Shown here: in pieces, positions 17,063 through 25,753 of the stretch
Numbering within the stretch: position 1 is the first letter of the stretch
Layout: each line of letters opens with the position of its first letter
Source: JAWWBN01 sp033720955
GTDB taxonomy: Bacteria > Acidobacteriota > Thermoanaerobaculia > Multivoradales > JAHEKO01
DNA length: 26,771 nucleotides
NCBI GenBank assembly: GCA_033720955.1
Contig: JAWWBN010000025.1
Span: forward strand, 1 to 26,771
Reading direction: 5' to 3'
Notes under the pieces: generated by a model
The model's input: the letters and a program-made list of their open reading frames with translations, nothing else
Database searches by the model: none
What the model was told of the DNA's origin: nothing
Made by a program: the position numbers and the translations under genes

Positions 17063-18316
17063 ATGCGGAGCGCCCCGGTGGTGATCGTCGGAGCCGGTCT
17101 GGCGGGGCTCTGCTGCGCGCTACGGCTGGCCGAGGCCGGCCGCGAGCTGCTGCTGATCGAGGCCGGAGACGGGGTCGGCGGGCGGGTCCGAACCGACGAG
17201 GTCGATGGCTTCCTCCTCGACCGGGGCTTCCAGGTCCTGTTGACGGCCTACCCCGAGTGCCGCCGCGCGCTCGACTACGAAGCCCTCGAGCTGCGCTCCT
17301 TCCTTCCCGGCGCGCTGGTGCGCGCGGACGGTCGCTTTCACGAGCTCGCCGACCCCTTCCGCCGGCCGGCGGCCGGTTTGCGGAGCGCCTTTGCGCCCGT
17401 GGGCACCCTGGGCGACAAGCTGCGGGTCGCCCGGCTTCGGCTGCGACTGGCCGGCCGGCCGGTGGCCGGTCTCCTGGCCGAGCCCGAGACCACCACCCTG
17501 GAGCGCCTCCGCTCGGAGGGCTTTTCGGCGGGGATGATCGACCGCTTCTTCCGTCCCTTCTACGGCGGCGTCTTCCTGGAGCGGGAGCTCGCCACCTCGA
17601 GCCGCATGTTCGCCTTCCTCTTCCGCATGTTCGCCACCGGCGACACCGCGGTGCCGGCCGACGGGATGGCCGAGATCCCGCGTCAGCTCGCCGCCGGGCT
17701 GCCGCCCCGGTCGATCCGGCGCGGGACCCGGGTCGGCGAGGTGGCGCCCGGCCGGGGGACCGGGGAGGGGGGCGAGACGATCGCGGCCGAGGAGGTCGTC
17801 GTGGCCACCTCGGGCGCGGCGGCCCGGGGGCTCCTGGGAGCCGCCGCCGGGACCGAGCGCTTCCACGGCGTCACCTGCTTCTACTTCGCGGCCTCGGAGC
17901 CGCCCGTCGAGGGGCCCCACCTGGTGCTCGACGGAGAGGGCACCGGACCGGTCAACAATCTGCACGTGGTCAGCGAGGTGTCGGAGAAGGCGGCTCCCCC
18001 CGGGGCGGCCCTGATCTCCGCCACGGTGGTCGGTGGGGCGGCCGGGCAGGAGGCGGAGACGGCGGTCCGGCGGCAGCTCTCCGGCTGGTTCGGCGCTCAG
18101 GTGGACAGGTGGCGGCGCCTCGCCGTCTACCGGATCCCGGAGGCGCTGCCGGCGCAGCCGCCCGGGGTGCTCGAGCCGGCAGAGCGCCCGGTGCGGTTGC
18201 CCAACGGACTCTTCGTCTGCGGCGACCACCGGGAGAACGGCTCGATCCACGGCGCCATGCGCTCCGGGCGTCGCGCCGCCGAGGCGCTGCTGGAGGAGCC
18301 CGGCGCCCTGCCCTAG
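17063..18316 (+). CDS. FAD-dependent amine-oxidase-like oxidoreductase
   Basis: A 417-residue flavoprotein of the amine oxidase/protoporphyrinogen oxidase/phytoene desaturase superfamily. The N-terminal dinucleotide fold is VVIVGAGLAG (6-15), with acidic E33 for the ribose, GGRVRT (39-44), and the LDRGFQVLL segment (52-60) of this group. The C-terminal FAD contact is GLFVCGDHRENGSIHGA. There is no signal peptide. The substrate is unknown: similar proteins are often annotated as NAD(P)/FAD-dependent oxidoreductases and sit near carotenoid or heme genes, but no such neighbours are present here. The start at ATG 17063 gives the canonical N-terminus. The gene stands alone, 107 bases after the CBS gene and 119 bases before the M16 pair. 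Confidence 0.88.
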   Translation: MRSAPVVIVGAGLAGLCCALRLAEAGRELLLIEAGDGVGGRVRTDEVDGFLLDRGFQVLLTAYPECRRALDYEALELRSFLPGALVRADGRFHELADPFRRPAAGLRSAFAPVGTLGDKLRVARLRLRLAGRPVAGLLAEPETTTLERLRSEGFSAGMIDRFFRPFYGGVFLERELATSSRMFAFLFRMFATGDTAVPADGMAEIPRQLAAGLPPRSIRRGTRVGEVAPGRGTGEGGETIAAEEVVVATSGAAARGLLGAAAGTERFHGVTCFYFAASEPPVEGPHLVLDGEGTGPVNNLHVVSEVSEKAAPPGAALISATVVGGAAGQEAETAVRRQLSGWFGAQVDRWRRLAVYRIPEALPAQPPGVLEPAERPVRLPNGLFVCGDHRENGSIHGAMRSGRRAAEALLEEPGALP

Positions 18317-18435
18317 GCGGGCGGCTCCAGCCGGGAAACCCGCGGCGCCCCGCGTTCGTACCAGGGCGGCTGGTGCCGGGTTTGCATACGCCAGCCGGCC
18401 CGCGCGACCCCCGACGAGCTTCAGAGAGGACGTAC

Positions 18436-19947
18436 ATGACGAGAGAGAGAATCCGCACCCGCCTGCCCGCCGTGGCCCTGGCCCTGCTCGTTGCCGTTCC
18501 GGCCGCGGGCCAGGATCTGGCGGCCTTCGAGCAGCGCCTCACCGAGCACCGCCTGGACAACGGGCTCACCTTCCTGATCTACGAGCGGCCGGGCGCGCCG
18601 GTGGCCTCCTTCTTCACCTACGTGGACGTGGGATCGGCGCAGGAGGTGCCGGGGATCACCGGCCTGGCGCACATGTTCGAGCACATGGCCTTCAAGGGCA
18701 CCACCCGGATCGGCACCAAGGACTACGCCGCCGAGGCCGAGGCGATCTCGCGGGTGGACGAGGCCTGGGCCGCCTACGACGCCGAGCGGCGCCGCAAGAA
18801 CGCCGACCCCGAGAGGGTGGCCGAGCTGGAGGCGGCGTGGAAGGAGGCGCGGGAGAAGGCCAAGGAGCTGGTGGCCAAGGACGAGTTCTCGGAGATCATC
18901 GACCGGGCCGGCGGAGTGGGCCTGAACGCCACCACCAGCGCCGATCGCACCGCCTACTTCTACTCGCTGCCCGCCAACAAGGTCGAGCTCTGGGCCCACC
19001 TCGAGTCGGAGCGTTTTCTCGACCCCGTGCTGCGGGAGTTCTACACCGAGAGGGACGTGGTGATGGAGGAGCGCCGGATGCGCACCGACAGCCAGCCGGT
19101 CGGCCGGATGGTCGAGCAGCTCCTGGCGGCGGCCTTCACCGCCCACCCCTACGGCCAGCCCACCATCGGGTACATGAGCGATCTCCAGTCGTTCTCGCGC
19201 GAGGACGCCGAGGCGTTCTACGAGAAGTACTACGTGCCCTCCAACATGATCATCGCGATCGTGGGCGCGGTGGACGCCGAGGAGCTGATCCCGCTGCTCA
19301 CCCGCTACTTCGGGCGGCTGCCGGCGGGCCCGCCGCCGCCGCCGCTGCGCACCGTGGAGCCCGAGCAGATCGCCGAGCGCATCGTGCGCATCCCCGACCC
19401 CTCGCAGCCGGTCTACGCCGAGGGCTACCTGCGGCCCGACGTCACCCACCCCGACGACGCGGTCTACGACGCCATCGCCGACGTGCTCTCGACGGGCCGC
19501 ACCTCGCGGCTCTACCGCAGCCTGGTGCGGGACCGGAAGATCGCCGCCAGCACCGGCGCCTTCTCGGGCTTCCCCGGCAACAAGTACGCCAACCTGATGC
19601 TGGCCTTCGCCTTCCCCGCGCCGGGGCATTCCAACGAGGAGGTGCAGGCGGCCATCCAGGAGGAGATCGATCGGCTGCGCGACGAGCCCATCAGCGCCGA
19701 GGAGCTGGAGATGGTCAAGACGCGGGCACGCGCCGGGCTGGTGCGGTCGCTGGCCAGCAACACCGGCATCGCCGGCCAGCTCGCCGGCTTCCAGGCCCTG
19801 TACGGCGACTGGCGGGAGCTCTTCCGCAGCGTCGACCGCATCCAGCGGGTCACCGCCGAGGACATTCAACGGGTGGCGCGCGAGACCTTCGTGCCCACCA
19901 ACCGGACGGTCGCGATGATCGTCAACGAGCCGGGAGAGGGATCATGA
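18436..19947 (+). CDS. Periplasmic M16 zinc peptidase, catalytic subunit
   Basis: A 503-residue exported M16B-family peptidase. Residues 1-25 are a signal peptide (LPAVALALLVAVPAAGQ). The inverted zinc motif HxxEH is H79-M-F-E82-H83 in AHMFEHMAFKGT, with the distal glutamate in the ERDVVMEERRM segment. A helical, charged insertion of about 50 residues (about 105-155, including DEAWAAYDAERRRKNADPER) follows the zinc helix; it occurs in a subset of bacterial M16 proteins. The C-terminal half is the second M16 domain. ATG 18436 follows GAGAGGAC. The stop overlaps the next M16 gene by 4 bases (ATGA), which fits formation of a heterodimer. It probably degrades oligopeptides in the periplasm. Confidence 0.93.
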   Translation: MTRERIRTRLPAVALALLVAVPAAGQDLAAFEQRLTEHRLDNGLTFLIYERPGAPVASFFTYVDVGSAQEVPGITGLAHMFEHMAFKGTTRIGTKDYAAEAEAISRVDEAWAAYDAERRRKNADPERVAELEAAWKEAREKAKELVAKDEFSEIIDRAGGVGLNATTSADRTAYFYSLPANKVELWAHLESERFLDPVLREFYTERDVVMEERRMRTDSQPVGRMVEQLLAAAFTAHPYGQPTIGYMSDLQSFSREDAEAFYEKYYVPSNMIIAIVGAVDAEELIPLLTRYFGRLPAGPPPPPLRTVEPEQIAERIVRIPDPSQPVYAEGYLRPDVTHPDDAVYDAIADVLSTGRTSRLYRSLVRDRKIAASTGAFSGFPGNKYANLMLAFAFPAPGHSNEEVQAAIQEEIDRLRDEPISAEELEMVKTRARAGLVRSLASNTGIAGQLAGFQALYGDWRELFRSVDRIQRVTAEDIQRVARETFVPTNRTVAMIVNEPGEGS

Positions 19948-22082
19948 GGACGACGACGAGCCGAGCCGCCGGGCTGGCGCTGGCGCTGGCGCTGGCCGGA
20001 CTGGCGACCCTGACCGCCCAGGTCGAGGACCACACCCAGATCGAGTATCCGCCGCTGGCCGAGTTCGAGATTCCGCGGCCCGAGATCTTCGAGCTGGACA
20101 ACGGCATGCGGATCTTCCTGATGGAGGACCACGAGCTGCCGCTGGTCAGGATCCTCGCCCGGGTGCGGACCGGCTCCGTCTGGGAGCCGGCCGGGAAGAC
20201 CGGGCTGGCCGGTCTCGCCGGCACGGTGCAGCGCACCGGCGGCACCCGCTCGATGACCGGCGACGAGATCGACGACTTTCTCGAGGCGCGGGCCGCGTCG
20301 GTGGAGACCTCCATCGGCGGCACCGTCGGCTTCGCGTCGATGGACTGCCTGAAAGAGGACGTGGACGAGGTCCTCCCGGTCTTCGTGGAGGTGCTGCGCT
20401 ACCCGCGCTTCGCCGAGGACAAGCTGGAGATCGCCAGGGTGCAGGCGAACGCCGGGATCGCGCGGCGCAACGACAACGTCAACTCGATCACCGCCCGCGA
20501 GTTCTCGCGTCTGATCTACGGCGGCGACTCGCCGCTGTCACGGCTCGAGGAGTACGACACCATCGCCTCGATCACCACCGACGACCTCGCCGCCTGGCAC
20601 GCCCGGTACTACCACCCCAACAACATCCTGCTCGGGGTGGTGGGCGACTTCGAGCCGGAAGAGATGAAGCGACGGCTGCGCGACGCCTTCGGTGGCTGGG
20701 AGCCGGGGCCGGAGACCGAGCTCGCCCCGGTGGCCTACGACCGGGAGCGCGAGAGCGGCGTCTACTACATCCGCAAGGACGACGTCACCCAGGCCGACAT
20801 CCGCATCGGCCACCTGGGGATCACCATCGACCACCCCGACTACTTCGCCACCCGGGTGATGAACGAGGTGCTCTCCGGCGGCTTCTCCGGCCGGCTCATG
20901 CGCAGCATCCGCTCCACAAAGGGGCTCTCCTACGGCGTCGGCGGCGGCGTCGGCGCCGCCTTCCTGCACGACGGGGTGACCTCCTTCCGCATGCAGACCA
21001 AGTCGAGCACCATGGCCGAGTCGGTGGACGCCCTCTACGAGGAGATCCGGAGGATGATCTCCGAGCCGGCCACAGAGGAGGAGCTCCAGCGCGCCAAGGA
21101 GACGCTGCTCAACAGCTTCATCTTCAACTACGCCTCCAAGGACCAGGTGCTCGGGCAGCAGATGCTCTACGCCTACTACGGCCTCCCCGCGGACTTTCTG
21201 GAGCGCTACCGCGAGAACATCGAGAAGGTCACCGCCGAGGACGTGGCCCGGGTGGCCGAAGCCCACCTGCATCCCGACGAGGCGACCCTGCTGGTGGTGG
21301 GTCGGGCCGAGGACTTCGACCGGCCCGTGAGCAGCTTCGGAGAGGTGGTGGAGCTGGACATCAGCATCCCTCCCCCGACCGTGGCCGAGGAGCAGGTGGA
21401 GATGACCGCGGCGGCGGTGGAGCTCGGGCGCTCGGTCCTGAACCGCATGGCGCGCGCCATCGGCGGCGAGAGCCCCGGGGACGACGTGGCGATCCAGCGC
21501 ACCAGCAAGGTCGTTCTGAGCATGCAGGGCCAGTCCATGGCGCTGACCCAGACGACCATCGTCGTGTTCCCGGACCGCCTCTACAGCGTCACCGCGACGC
21601 CGATGGGCGAGCGGATCGCCGTCATCGCCGACGGCGAGGGCTACGTCAGCATGGGCGGGCAGAGCCAGCCGCTGCCGGCCGAGCGGGTCGAGGAGCAGCT
21701 CTCGGACCTCGGACGCGACCTCGCCTACCTGGCGCGCTACCACGCCGATCCCGCGCTCGAGGTGGCGGCGGCGGGCGACGCCGAGGTGGACGGCACGCCG
21801 TGCACCGAGATCGTGGTGAGGCTGCGCGGCGCCGAGTCGCGGATCTGCGTGAGCGGCGAGGGGCTCCCCCTGCGGCAGACCTATCGCAGCACCCATCCGT
21901 TCACCGGAGTCCCCGGGAGCTTCGAGGTGACGCTCTCCGACTACCGGGAGGTGGAGGGCCGCCTGGTGCCCCATCGGAGGGTCACCCTGGTGGACGGCGA
22001 CGAGCTCGCCACGAGCACTCTCGAGGCCTTCGAAGTGGACCCGGTCCTCGCGCCGGAGCTGTTCGAGAAGCCGGCCGCCTGA
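19944..22082 (+). CDS. Non-catalytic M16 subunit fused to a C-terminal beta-rich domain
   Basis: A 712-residue exported protein with a signal peptide (about 1-25, LALALALAGLATLTAQ). It has two M16 domains (about 45-480), but the zinc site is lost: where HxxEH is expected it has GLAGLAGTVQRTGG (87-100). It is therefore the substrate-binding partner of the upstream peptidase, as in other M16B heterodimers, where the inactive subunit supplies the R/Y pair. The sequence LRSIRSTKGLSYGVGGG-like segment near residues 315-335 (MRSIRSTKGLSYGVG) fits that motif. The last 220 or so residues (about 490-712) form an extra beta-rich domain resembling lipoprotein-sorting (LolA-like) folds, with strands such as TTIVVFPDRLYSV and GSFEVTLSDYREVEGRLVPHR. 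Its ATG lies inside the stop of the first subunit. Confidence 0.9.
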   Translation: MRTTTSRAAGLALALALAGLATLTAQVEDHTQIEYPPLAEFEIPRPEIFELDNGMRIFLMEDHELPLVRILARVRTGSVWEPAGKTGLAGLAGTVQRTGGTRSMTGDEIDDFLEARAASVETSIGGTVGFASMDCLKEDVDEVLPVFVEVLRYPRFAEDKLEIARVQANAGIARRNDNVNSITAREFSRLIYGGDSPLSRLEEYDTIASITTDDLAAWHARYYHPNNILLGVVGDFEPEEMKRRLRDAFGGWEPGPETELAPVAYDRERESGVYYIRKDDVTQADIRIGHLGITIDHPDYFATRVMNEVLSGGFSGRLMRSIRSTKGLSYGVGGGVGAAFLHDGVTSFRMQTKSSTMAESVDALYEEIRRMISEPATEEELQRAKETLLNSFIFNYASKDQVLGQQMLYAYYGLPADFLERYRENIEKVTAEDVARVAEAHLHPDEATLLVVGRAEDFDRPVSSFGEVVELDISIPPPTVAEEQVEMTAAAVELGRSVLNRMARAIGGESPGDDVAIQRTSKVVLSMQGQSMALTQTTIVVFPDRLYSVTATPMGERIAVIADGEGYVSMGGQSQPLPAERVEEQLSDLGRDLAYLARYHADPALEVAAAGDAEVDGTPCTEIVVRLRGAESRICVSGEGLPLRQTYRSTHPFTGVPGSFEVTLSDYREVEGRLVPHRRVTLVDGDELATSTLEAFEVDPVLAPELFEKPAA

Positions 22083-22130
22083 GCCCCCGGCGGGGGTCGC
22101 GCGGCGATTCTCCAATCGTCAAGATAGGTT

Positions 22131-22157
22131 AGCCGGCGCCCTCCCCCGGCGCCGGCT
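22131..22157 (+). terminator. Perfect 10-bp hairpin after the M16 operon
   Basis: AGCCGGCGCC (22131-22140) and GGCGCCGGCT (22148-22157) pair perfectly around a 7-base loop, 48 bases after the M16 stop. The strength and position suit a terminator, but no T-run follows, so it may need Rho or act mainly as a 3' stabiliser. Confidence 0.5.
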
Positions 22158-22176
22158 GCGGGGCTCGCCGCGCAGC

Positions 22177-22205
22177 TTGCGCGAAGCCTTCTTGTGGGCT
22201 ACGGT
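22177..22205 (+). promoter_or_regulatory. Upstream promoter candidate for the TonB receptor gene
   Basis: TTGCGC (22177-22182) and TACGGT (22200-22205) are exactly 17 bases apart, just past the M16 hairpin. It would give a leader of about 240 bases. Confidence 0.35.
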
Positions 22206-22370
22206 TTGCTCCAACAGGGGTAGCATTCTTGGCTCGTGCACAGCTCGAGGCGGTTTCTACCGCGCGCTCCCTCCGGCGACCGGTCGGCAGCCCGGATCGG
22301 GCTCCCGCAGGCCCGTGCCCGCAGCGCGACACGTAACTTTCCGCGTCACCCCGGCGTACAGCAAGTGATC

Positions 22371-22376
22371 TACAAT
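22371..22376 (+). promoter_or_regulatory. Proximal -10 candidate for the TonB receptor gene
   Basis: TACAAT matches 5 of 6 consensus bases and predicts a start at about 22383, the first base of the stem-loop at 22383-22408. No -35 match lies 17 bases upstream, so an activator or an alternative sigma factor may be needed. Confidence 0.45.
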
Positions 22377-22382
22377 CCACCC

Positions 22383-22408
22383 ACGGAGGCGCACTTCGCG
22401 GCCTCCGT
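22383..22408 (+). other. Stem-loop at the predicted 5' end of the TonB receptor mRNA
   Basis: ACGGAGGC (22383-22390) and GCCTCCGT (22401-22408) form a perfect 8-bp stem with a 10-base loop. It begins at the start predicted from TACAAT. The ribosome-binding site lies 30 or more bases downstream and is free. A terminal hairpin of this kind stabilises some outer-membrane protein mRNAs; that role is inferred here. Confidence 0.45.
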
Positions 22409-22453
22409 CTCTACGTCCGCCGAACAACACTCCCAGTCGCAAGGAGGAACTCG

Positions 22454-25400
22454 ATGAAGTCCCACGTTAGAGCGTCGGTCTGCGCACTGCTGTGCCTGGG
22501 CCTCGCGCTGTCGCTCACGCTGCCGGCCTCGGCGCAGGTCACCCGCGGCTCGCTCGCGGGCCGGGTCACCGACGAGGACGGAGGCACCGCCCTGCCCGGT
22601 GCGCAGGTCACAGCGGTCCACACGCCCACCGGCACCCGCTACAGCACAGTCACCGACGCGGGCGGGCGCTACCGCATCATCAACGTCCGCGTGGGCGGGC
22701 CCTACCGGGTGACCGTCACCATGGACGGCTTCGAGCCGGCCGAGCTCGAGAACGCCTTCGTCCTCCTGGGCGAGGAGCTCAACCTGGACTTCCGGCTGCA
22801 GCTCGCCGGCGTCACCGAGGTGATCACGGTGGTCTCCGAGTCGAGTCCCCTGATCAACCCCGGCAAGACCGGCGCCGCCTCCAACGTGGGCGTCGAGGCC
22901 ATCGAGACCCTGCCGTCGATCAGCCGCGGCCTCGAGGACTTCGCCCGCACCAACCCGTTCTTCGTCGTGCAGTCGGACGGCGAGGATCCGGACAACATCT
23001 CCATCGCCGGCCGCAGCGCCCGCTACAACAACATTCAGATCGACGGCGCGGTGAACAACGACCTCTTCGGCCTGGCCGACCAGGGCACGCCGGGCGGCCA
23101 GACCAACACCACCCCGATCAGCCTCGACGCCATCCAGGAGGTCGAGCTGGTGCTGGCCGACTACGACGTGCGCCAGGGCGGCTTCTCCAGCGGCTCGGTG
23201 AACGCGATCACCCGCAGCGGCACCAACAGCTTCAAGGGGTCGGCCTACTACTTCACCCGTGACGACGGCTTCGTGGGCGACGGCCCCAGGGAGCTGGGCG
23301 ACTTCGGCACCTTCGAGGAGGACAACTACGGCTTCCGGGTCGGCGGACCGATCCAGAGGGACAAGGCGTTCTTCTTCTTCAACTTCGACGTCACCGACAC
23401 CACCCAGCCCACCGGCCGGTCGATCGACGGCTCGGGCGGCCAGGCGTGGGCCAACGGCGACGGCGCCGACGAGGCCGCCACGGTCCGCCAGTTCCTGATC
23501 GACAACTACGGCTTCGATCCGGGCGGTCTGGGCCAGAACTCGCGCGAGACCCCCTCGGACAAGGTCTTCGGCCGGGTGGACGTCAACCTCAACGACTCAC
23601 ACCAGCTCACGCTGCGGCACAACTACGTGGACGCGGCGAACGACATCAACCGGCCGAACTCCTTCACCCACGAGTGGCCCAGCGAGACCTACCAGATCAC
23701 GAACGAGACCAACTCGACCGTGGTCCAGCTCAACAGCGTGTTCGGCTCCAACCAGTTCAACGAGTTCCGCCTGACCTACCAGACGATCTCCGACCGCCGC
23801 GGTGGCCGCGGCGGCCTGCAGTTCCCCTGGATCGAGATCGAGAACGTGATCGACACCCAGACCGGGGACGACCTGGGCGAGTGGGAGATGGGCACCGAGC
23901 CGTTCTCCACCCGCAACGCCCTGGACCAGGACATCCTGGAGATCACCAACGACTTCACCTGGCTGAAGGGCGACCACACCTTCACCATCGGCACCCACAA
24001 CGAGCTCTTCACCTTCGACAACCTGTTCATCCAGAACGCCTTCGGCTCGTACGAGTTCTCCACCCAGCAGGACCTCTTCGACGGCATCGCGCGGCGCTTC
24101 AACTTCACCCAGGTGGTGCCGGGCCAGCCCGAGCGGCAGATGTTCGACGTGAACCAGCTCGGCTTCTACGTGGGCGACCAGTGGGCCTTTCGGCCGGACG
24201 TGACCTTCACCTACGGCCTGCGCGTGGACGTGCCGTTCTTCCCGGACACGCCGGCGGACAATCCGTTCACCCGCCAGACCTACGGCTTCGCCACCAGCGA
24301 GATCCCCGACGGCAACTACCTCTGGCAGCCGCGCTTCGGCTTCAACTGGGACATCTCCGGCGACGGGAGCCAGCAGCTCCGCGGCGGCACCGGCATCTTC
24401 GCCGGCCGCGCGCCCTACGTCTGGATCTCCAACAACTACGCCCGCACGGGTCTGGAGCAGATCTTCATCACCCAGTTCGGCGTTCCCTTCAACCCCGATC
24501 CGTTCGGTCAGACGATCGACCCGGACGCCCCCACGGCGATCGGCGAGTTCAACCTGATCGACCCCGACTTCGAGTTCCCGCAGGTCTGGCGCACCAACAT
24601 CGCCTACGACCGCGAGCTCCCCTGGTGGGGGCTGATCGGCTCGGTGGAGCTGGTCTACAGCGACTCGATCGAGGAGATCGACTACAAGAACCTGAACATC
24701 GTCCAGAACGGGACCCTGCCCTTCGACGGACGGCCCACCTTCACCCAGGTGGATCCCGGCGTGGACGGCGCCTACCTGATCACCAACAGCGGGATCGGTG
24801 ACGCCACGAACCTGGCCATCAAGCTGGAGCGGCCCTACCGCGACGGCATCTCGGGCTTCGTCTCCTACGCCTACGGTGAGGCCAACGTGGTCAACGACGG
24901 CTCGTCGAGCCGCGCGGTCTCCAACTGGCAGTTCACCGAGGCGGTGGACCCGAACAACGTCGGCGAGTCGCCGTCGGACTTCGAGGTCGAGCACCGCTTC
25001 AACGCCTCGTTCTCCTACACCGAGGACTGGGGCGGCAACGGCTGGGACACCACCTTCTCGGCCTTCTACAACCTGCAGTCGGGCCGGCCGTTCAGCTACC
25101 TGGTGGGCGACGCCGCCTTCCCGTTCGACTCGATCAACGAGGACGGCTTCGGCTTCAACGACCTGATGTACGTGCCCACCGGGCCCGACGACGTGGTGAC
25201 GACCCGCGGCTCCTACGAGCAGCTCGACGCCTACATCCAGTCGCAGGAGTGCCTGCGCAGCCGCCGCGGCCAGATCGCGCCGCGCAACTGCGCCAACGCG
25301 CCCTGGATCCACCAGTTCGACATCCGCATCGCGCAGGACATCCCCATCGGCAAGAGCGGTCGCCACTTCCAGCTCACCTTCGATCTGCTGAACGCGACCA

Positions 25401-25606
25401 ACCTGCTCGACGAGGACTCCGGCGTGTTGCGGTACGTCCAGTTCGGCACGGTCACTCCGGTCGAGTACGTCGGCCTCACCGACGACGGCAAGCCGATCTA
25501 CGAGCTGCAGCGGATCGTCACGGACCCGGACAACAACTCCCAGTTCGAGACGCATAACATCCGCTCGCGCTGGCGCGCGAAGCTGGGCGTGCGGTTCACC
25601 TTCTAG
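22454..25606 (+). CDS. Oar-like TonB-dependent outer-membrane receptor
   Basis: A 1050-residue outer-membrane beta-barrel of the Oar type, common in Acidobacteriota and Myxococcota. The signal peptide ends at about ASA/Q28. A carboxypeptidase-regulatory-like domain follows (31-115; SLAGRVTDEDGGTALPGAQV, then YRVTVTMDGFEP). The plug (about 120-265) includes SIAGRSARYNNIQIDGAVNN and GGFSSGSVNAITRSGTNSF. The barrel covers the rest and ends in RAKLGVRFTF, with the terminal phenylalanine needed for BAM assembly. A loop near the C-terminus holds two cysteines (ECLRSRRGQIAPRNC) that could form a disulfide. Translation starts after AAGGAGGAA. The substrate is unknown; peptides or large polymers are plausible given the adjacent periplasmic M16 peptidases. 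It is monocistronic, ended by a strong terminator. Confidence 0.93.
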   Translation: MKSHVRASVCALLCLGLALSLTLPASAQVTRGSLAGRVTDEDGGTALPGAQVTAVHTPTGTRYSTVTDAGGRYRIINVRVGGPYRVTVTMDGFEPAELENAFVLLGEELNLDFRLQLAGVTEVITVVSESSPLINPGKTGAASNVGVEAIETLPSISRGLEDFARTNPFFVVQSDGEDPDNISIAGRSARYNNIQIDGAVNNDLFGLADQGTPGGQTNTTPISLDAIQEVELVLADYDVRQGGFSSGSVNAITRSGTNSFKGSAYYFTRDDGFVGDGPRELGDFGTFEEDNYGFRVGGPIQRDKAFFFFNFDVTDTTQPTGRSIDGSGGQAWANGDGADEAATVRQFLIDNYGFDPGGLGQNSRETPSDKVFGRVDVNLNDSHQLTLRHNYVDAANDINRPNSFTHEWPSETYQITNETNSTVVQLNSVFGSNQFNEFRLTYQTISDRRGGRGGLQFPWIEIENVIDTQTGDDLGEWEMGTEPFSTRNALDQDILEITNDFTWLKGDHTFTIGTHNELFTFDNLFIQNAFGSYEFSTQQDLFDGIARRFNFTQVVPGQPERQMFDVNQLGFYVGDQWAFRPDVTFTYGLRVDVPFFPDTPADNPFTRQTYGFATSEIPDGNYLWQPRFGFNWDISGDGSQQLRGGTGIFAGRAPYVWISNNYARTGLEQIFITQFGVPFNPDPFGQTIDPDAPTAIGEFNLIDPDFEFPQVWRTNIAYDRELPWWGLIGSVELVYSDSIEEIDYKNLNIVQNGTLPFDGRPTFTQVDPGVDGAYLITNSGIGDATNLAIKLERPYRDGISGFVSYAYGEANVVNDGSSSRAVSNWQFTEAVDPNNVGESPSDFEVEHRFNASFSYTEDWGGNGWDTTFSAFYNLQSGRPFSYLVGDAAFPFDSINEDGFGFNDLMYVPTGPDDVVTTRGSYEQLDAYIQSQECLRSRRGQIAPRNCANAPWIHQFDIRIAQDIPIGKSGRHFQLTFDLLNATNLLDEDSGVLRYVQFGTVTPVEYVGLTDDGKPIYELQRIVTDPDNNSQFETHNIRSRWRAKLGVRFTF

Positions 25607-25630
25607 GTCAGCCTCACGGTTGCGAGATGG

Positions 25631-25664
25631 CCGGGGGTCGCGAGAGCGGCCCCCGGTTTTTTTT
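25631..25664 (+). terminator. Intrinsic terminator after the TonB receptor gene
   Basis: An 11-bp stem (CCGGGGGTCGC with GCGGCCCCCGG, one G-U pair) is closed by a GAGA tetraloop of the GNRA type and followed by eight T residues. It lies 25 bases after the receptor stop. It is the only textbook Rho-independent terminator in the window. Confidence 0.95.
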
Positions 25665-25738
25665 CGAGATGGCGGGGGAGCCTCTCGATCAGCCCTGGTG
25701 ACGCCTTGCGGGACTCTCGCTGGAAGGCCTCCGCGCCC

Positions 25739-25747
25739 TGAGATACT
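25739..25747 (+). promoter_or_regulatory. Extended -10 of a probable leaderless dehydrogenase promoter
   Basis: TGAGATACT fits an extended -10 (TGn plus GATACT). The hexamer ends 6 bases before the ATG at 25754, which predicts transcription from the start codon. The intervening CGCGGG is too short and too close to serve as a Shine-Dalgarno site. Confidence 0.45.
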
Positions 25748-25753
25748 CGCGGG

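Larger units (their letters stand above)
22083..22453 (+). other. 371-base intergenic region before the TonB receptor gene
   Basis: This is the longest non-coding stretch of the window. It holds, in order, a perfect 10-bp hairpin, a TTGCGC-17-TACGGT promoter candidate, a TACAAT -10 candidate, an 8-bp stem-loop and a strong AAGGAGGAA ribosome-binding site. Short frames within it are unconvincing and no tRNA or conserved RNA was recognised. Part of it has lower GC than the flanking genes, which suits a regulatory region. Confidence 0.6.

Noticed and set aside
18033..19944. 5' two thirds of a 1349-residue plus-strand open frame
   Set aside because: Only the part from 19944 is a real gene (the second M16 subunit). 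The rest is an out-of-frame reading of the flavoprotein and the first M16 gene.
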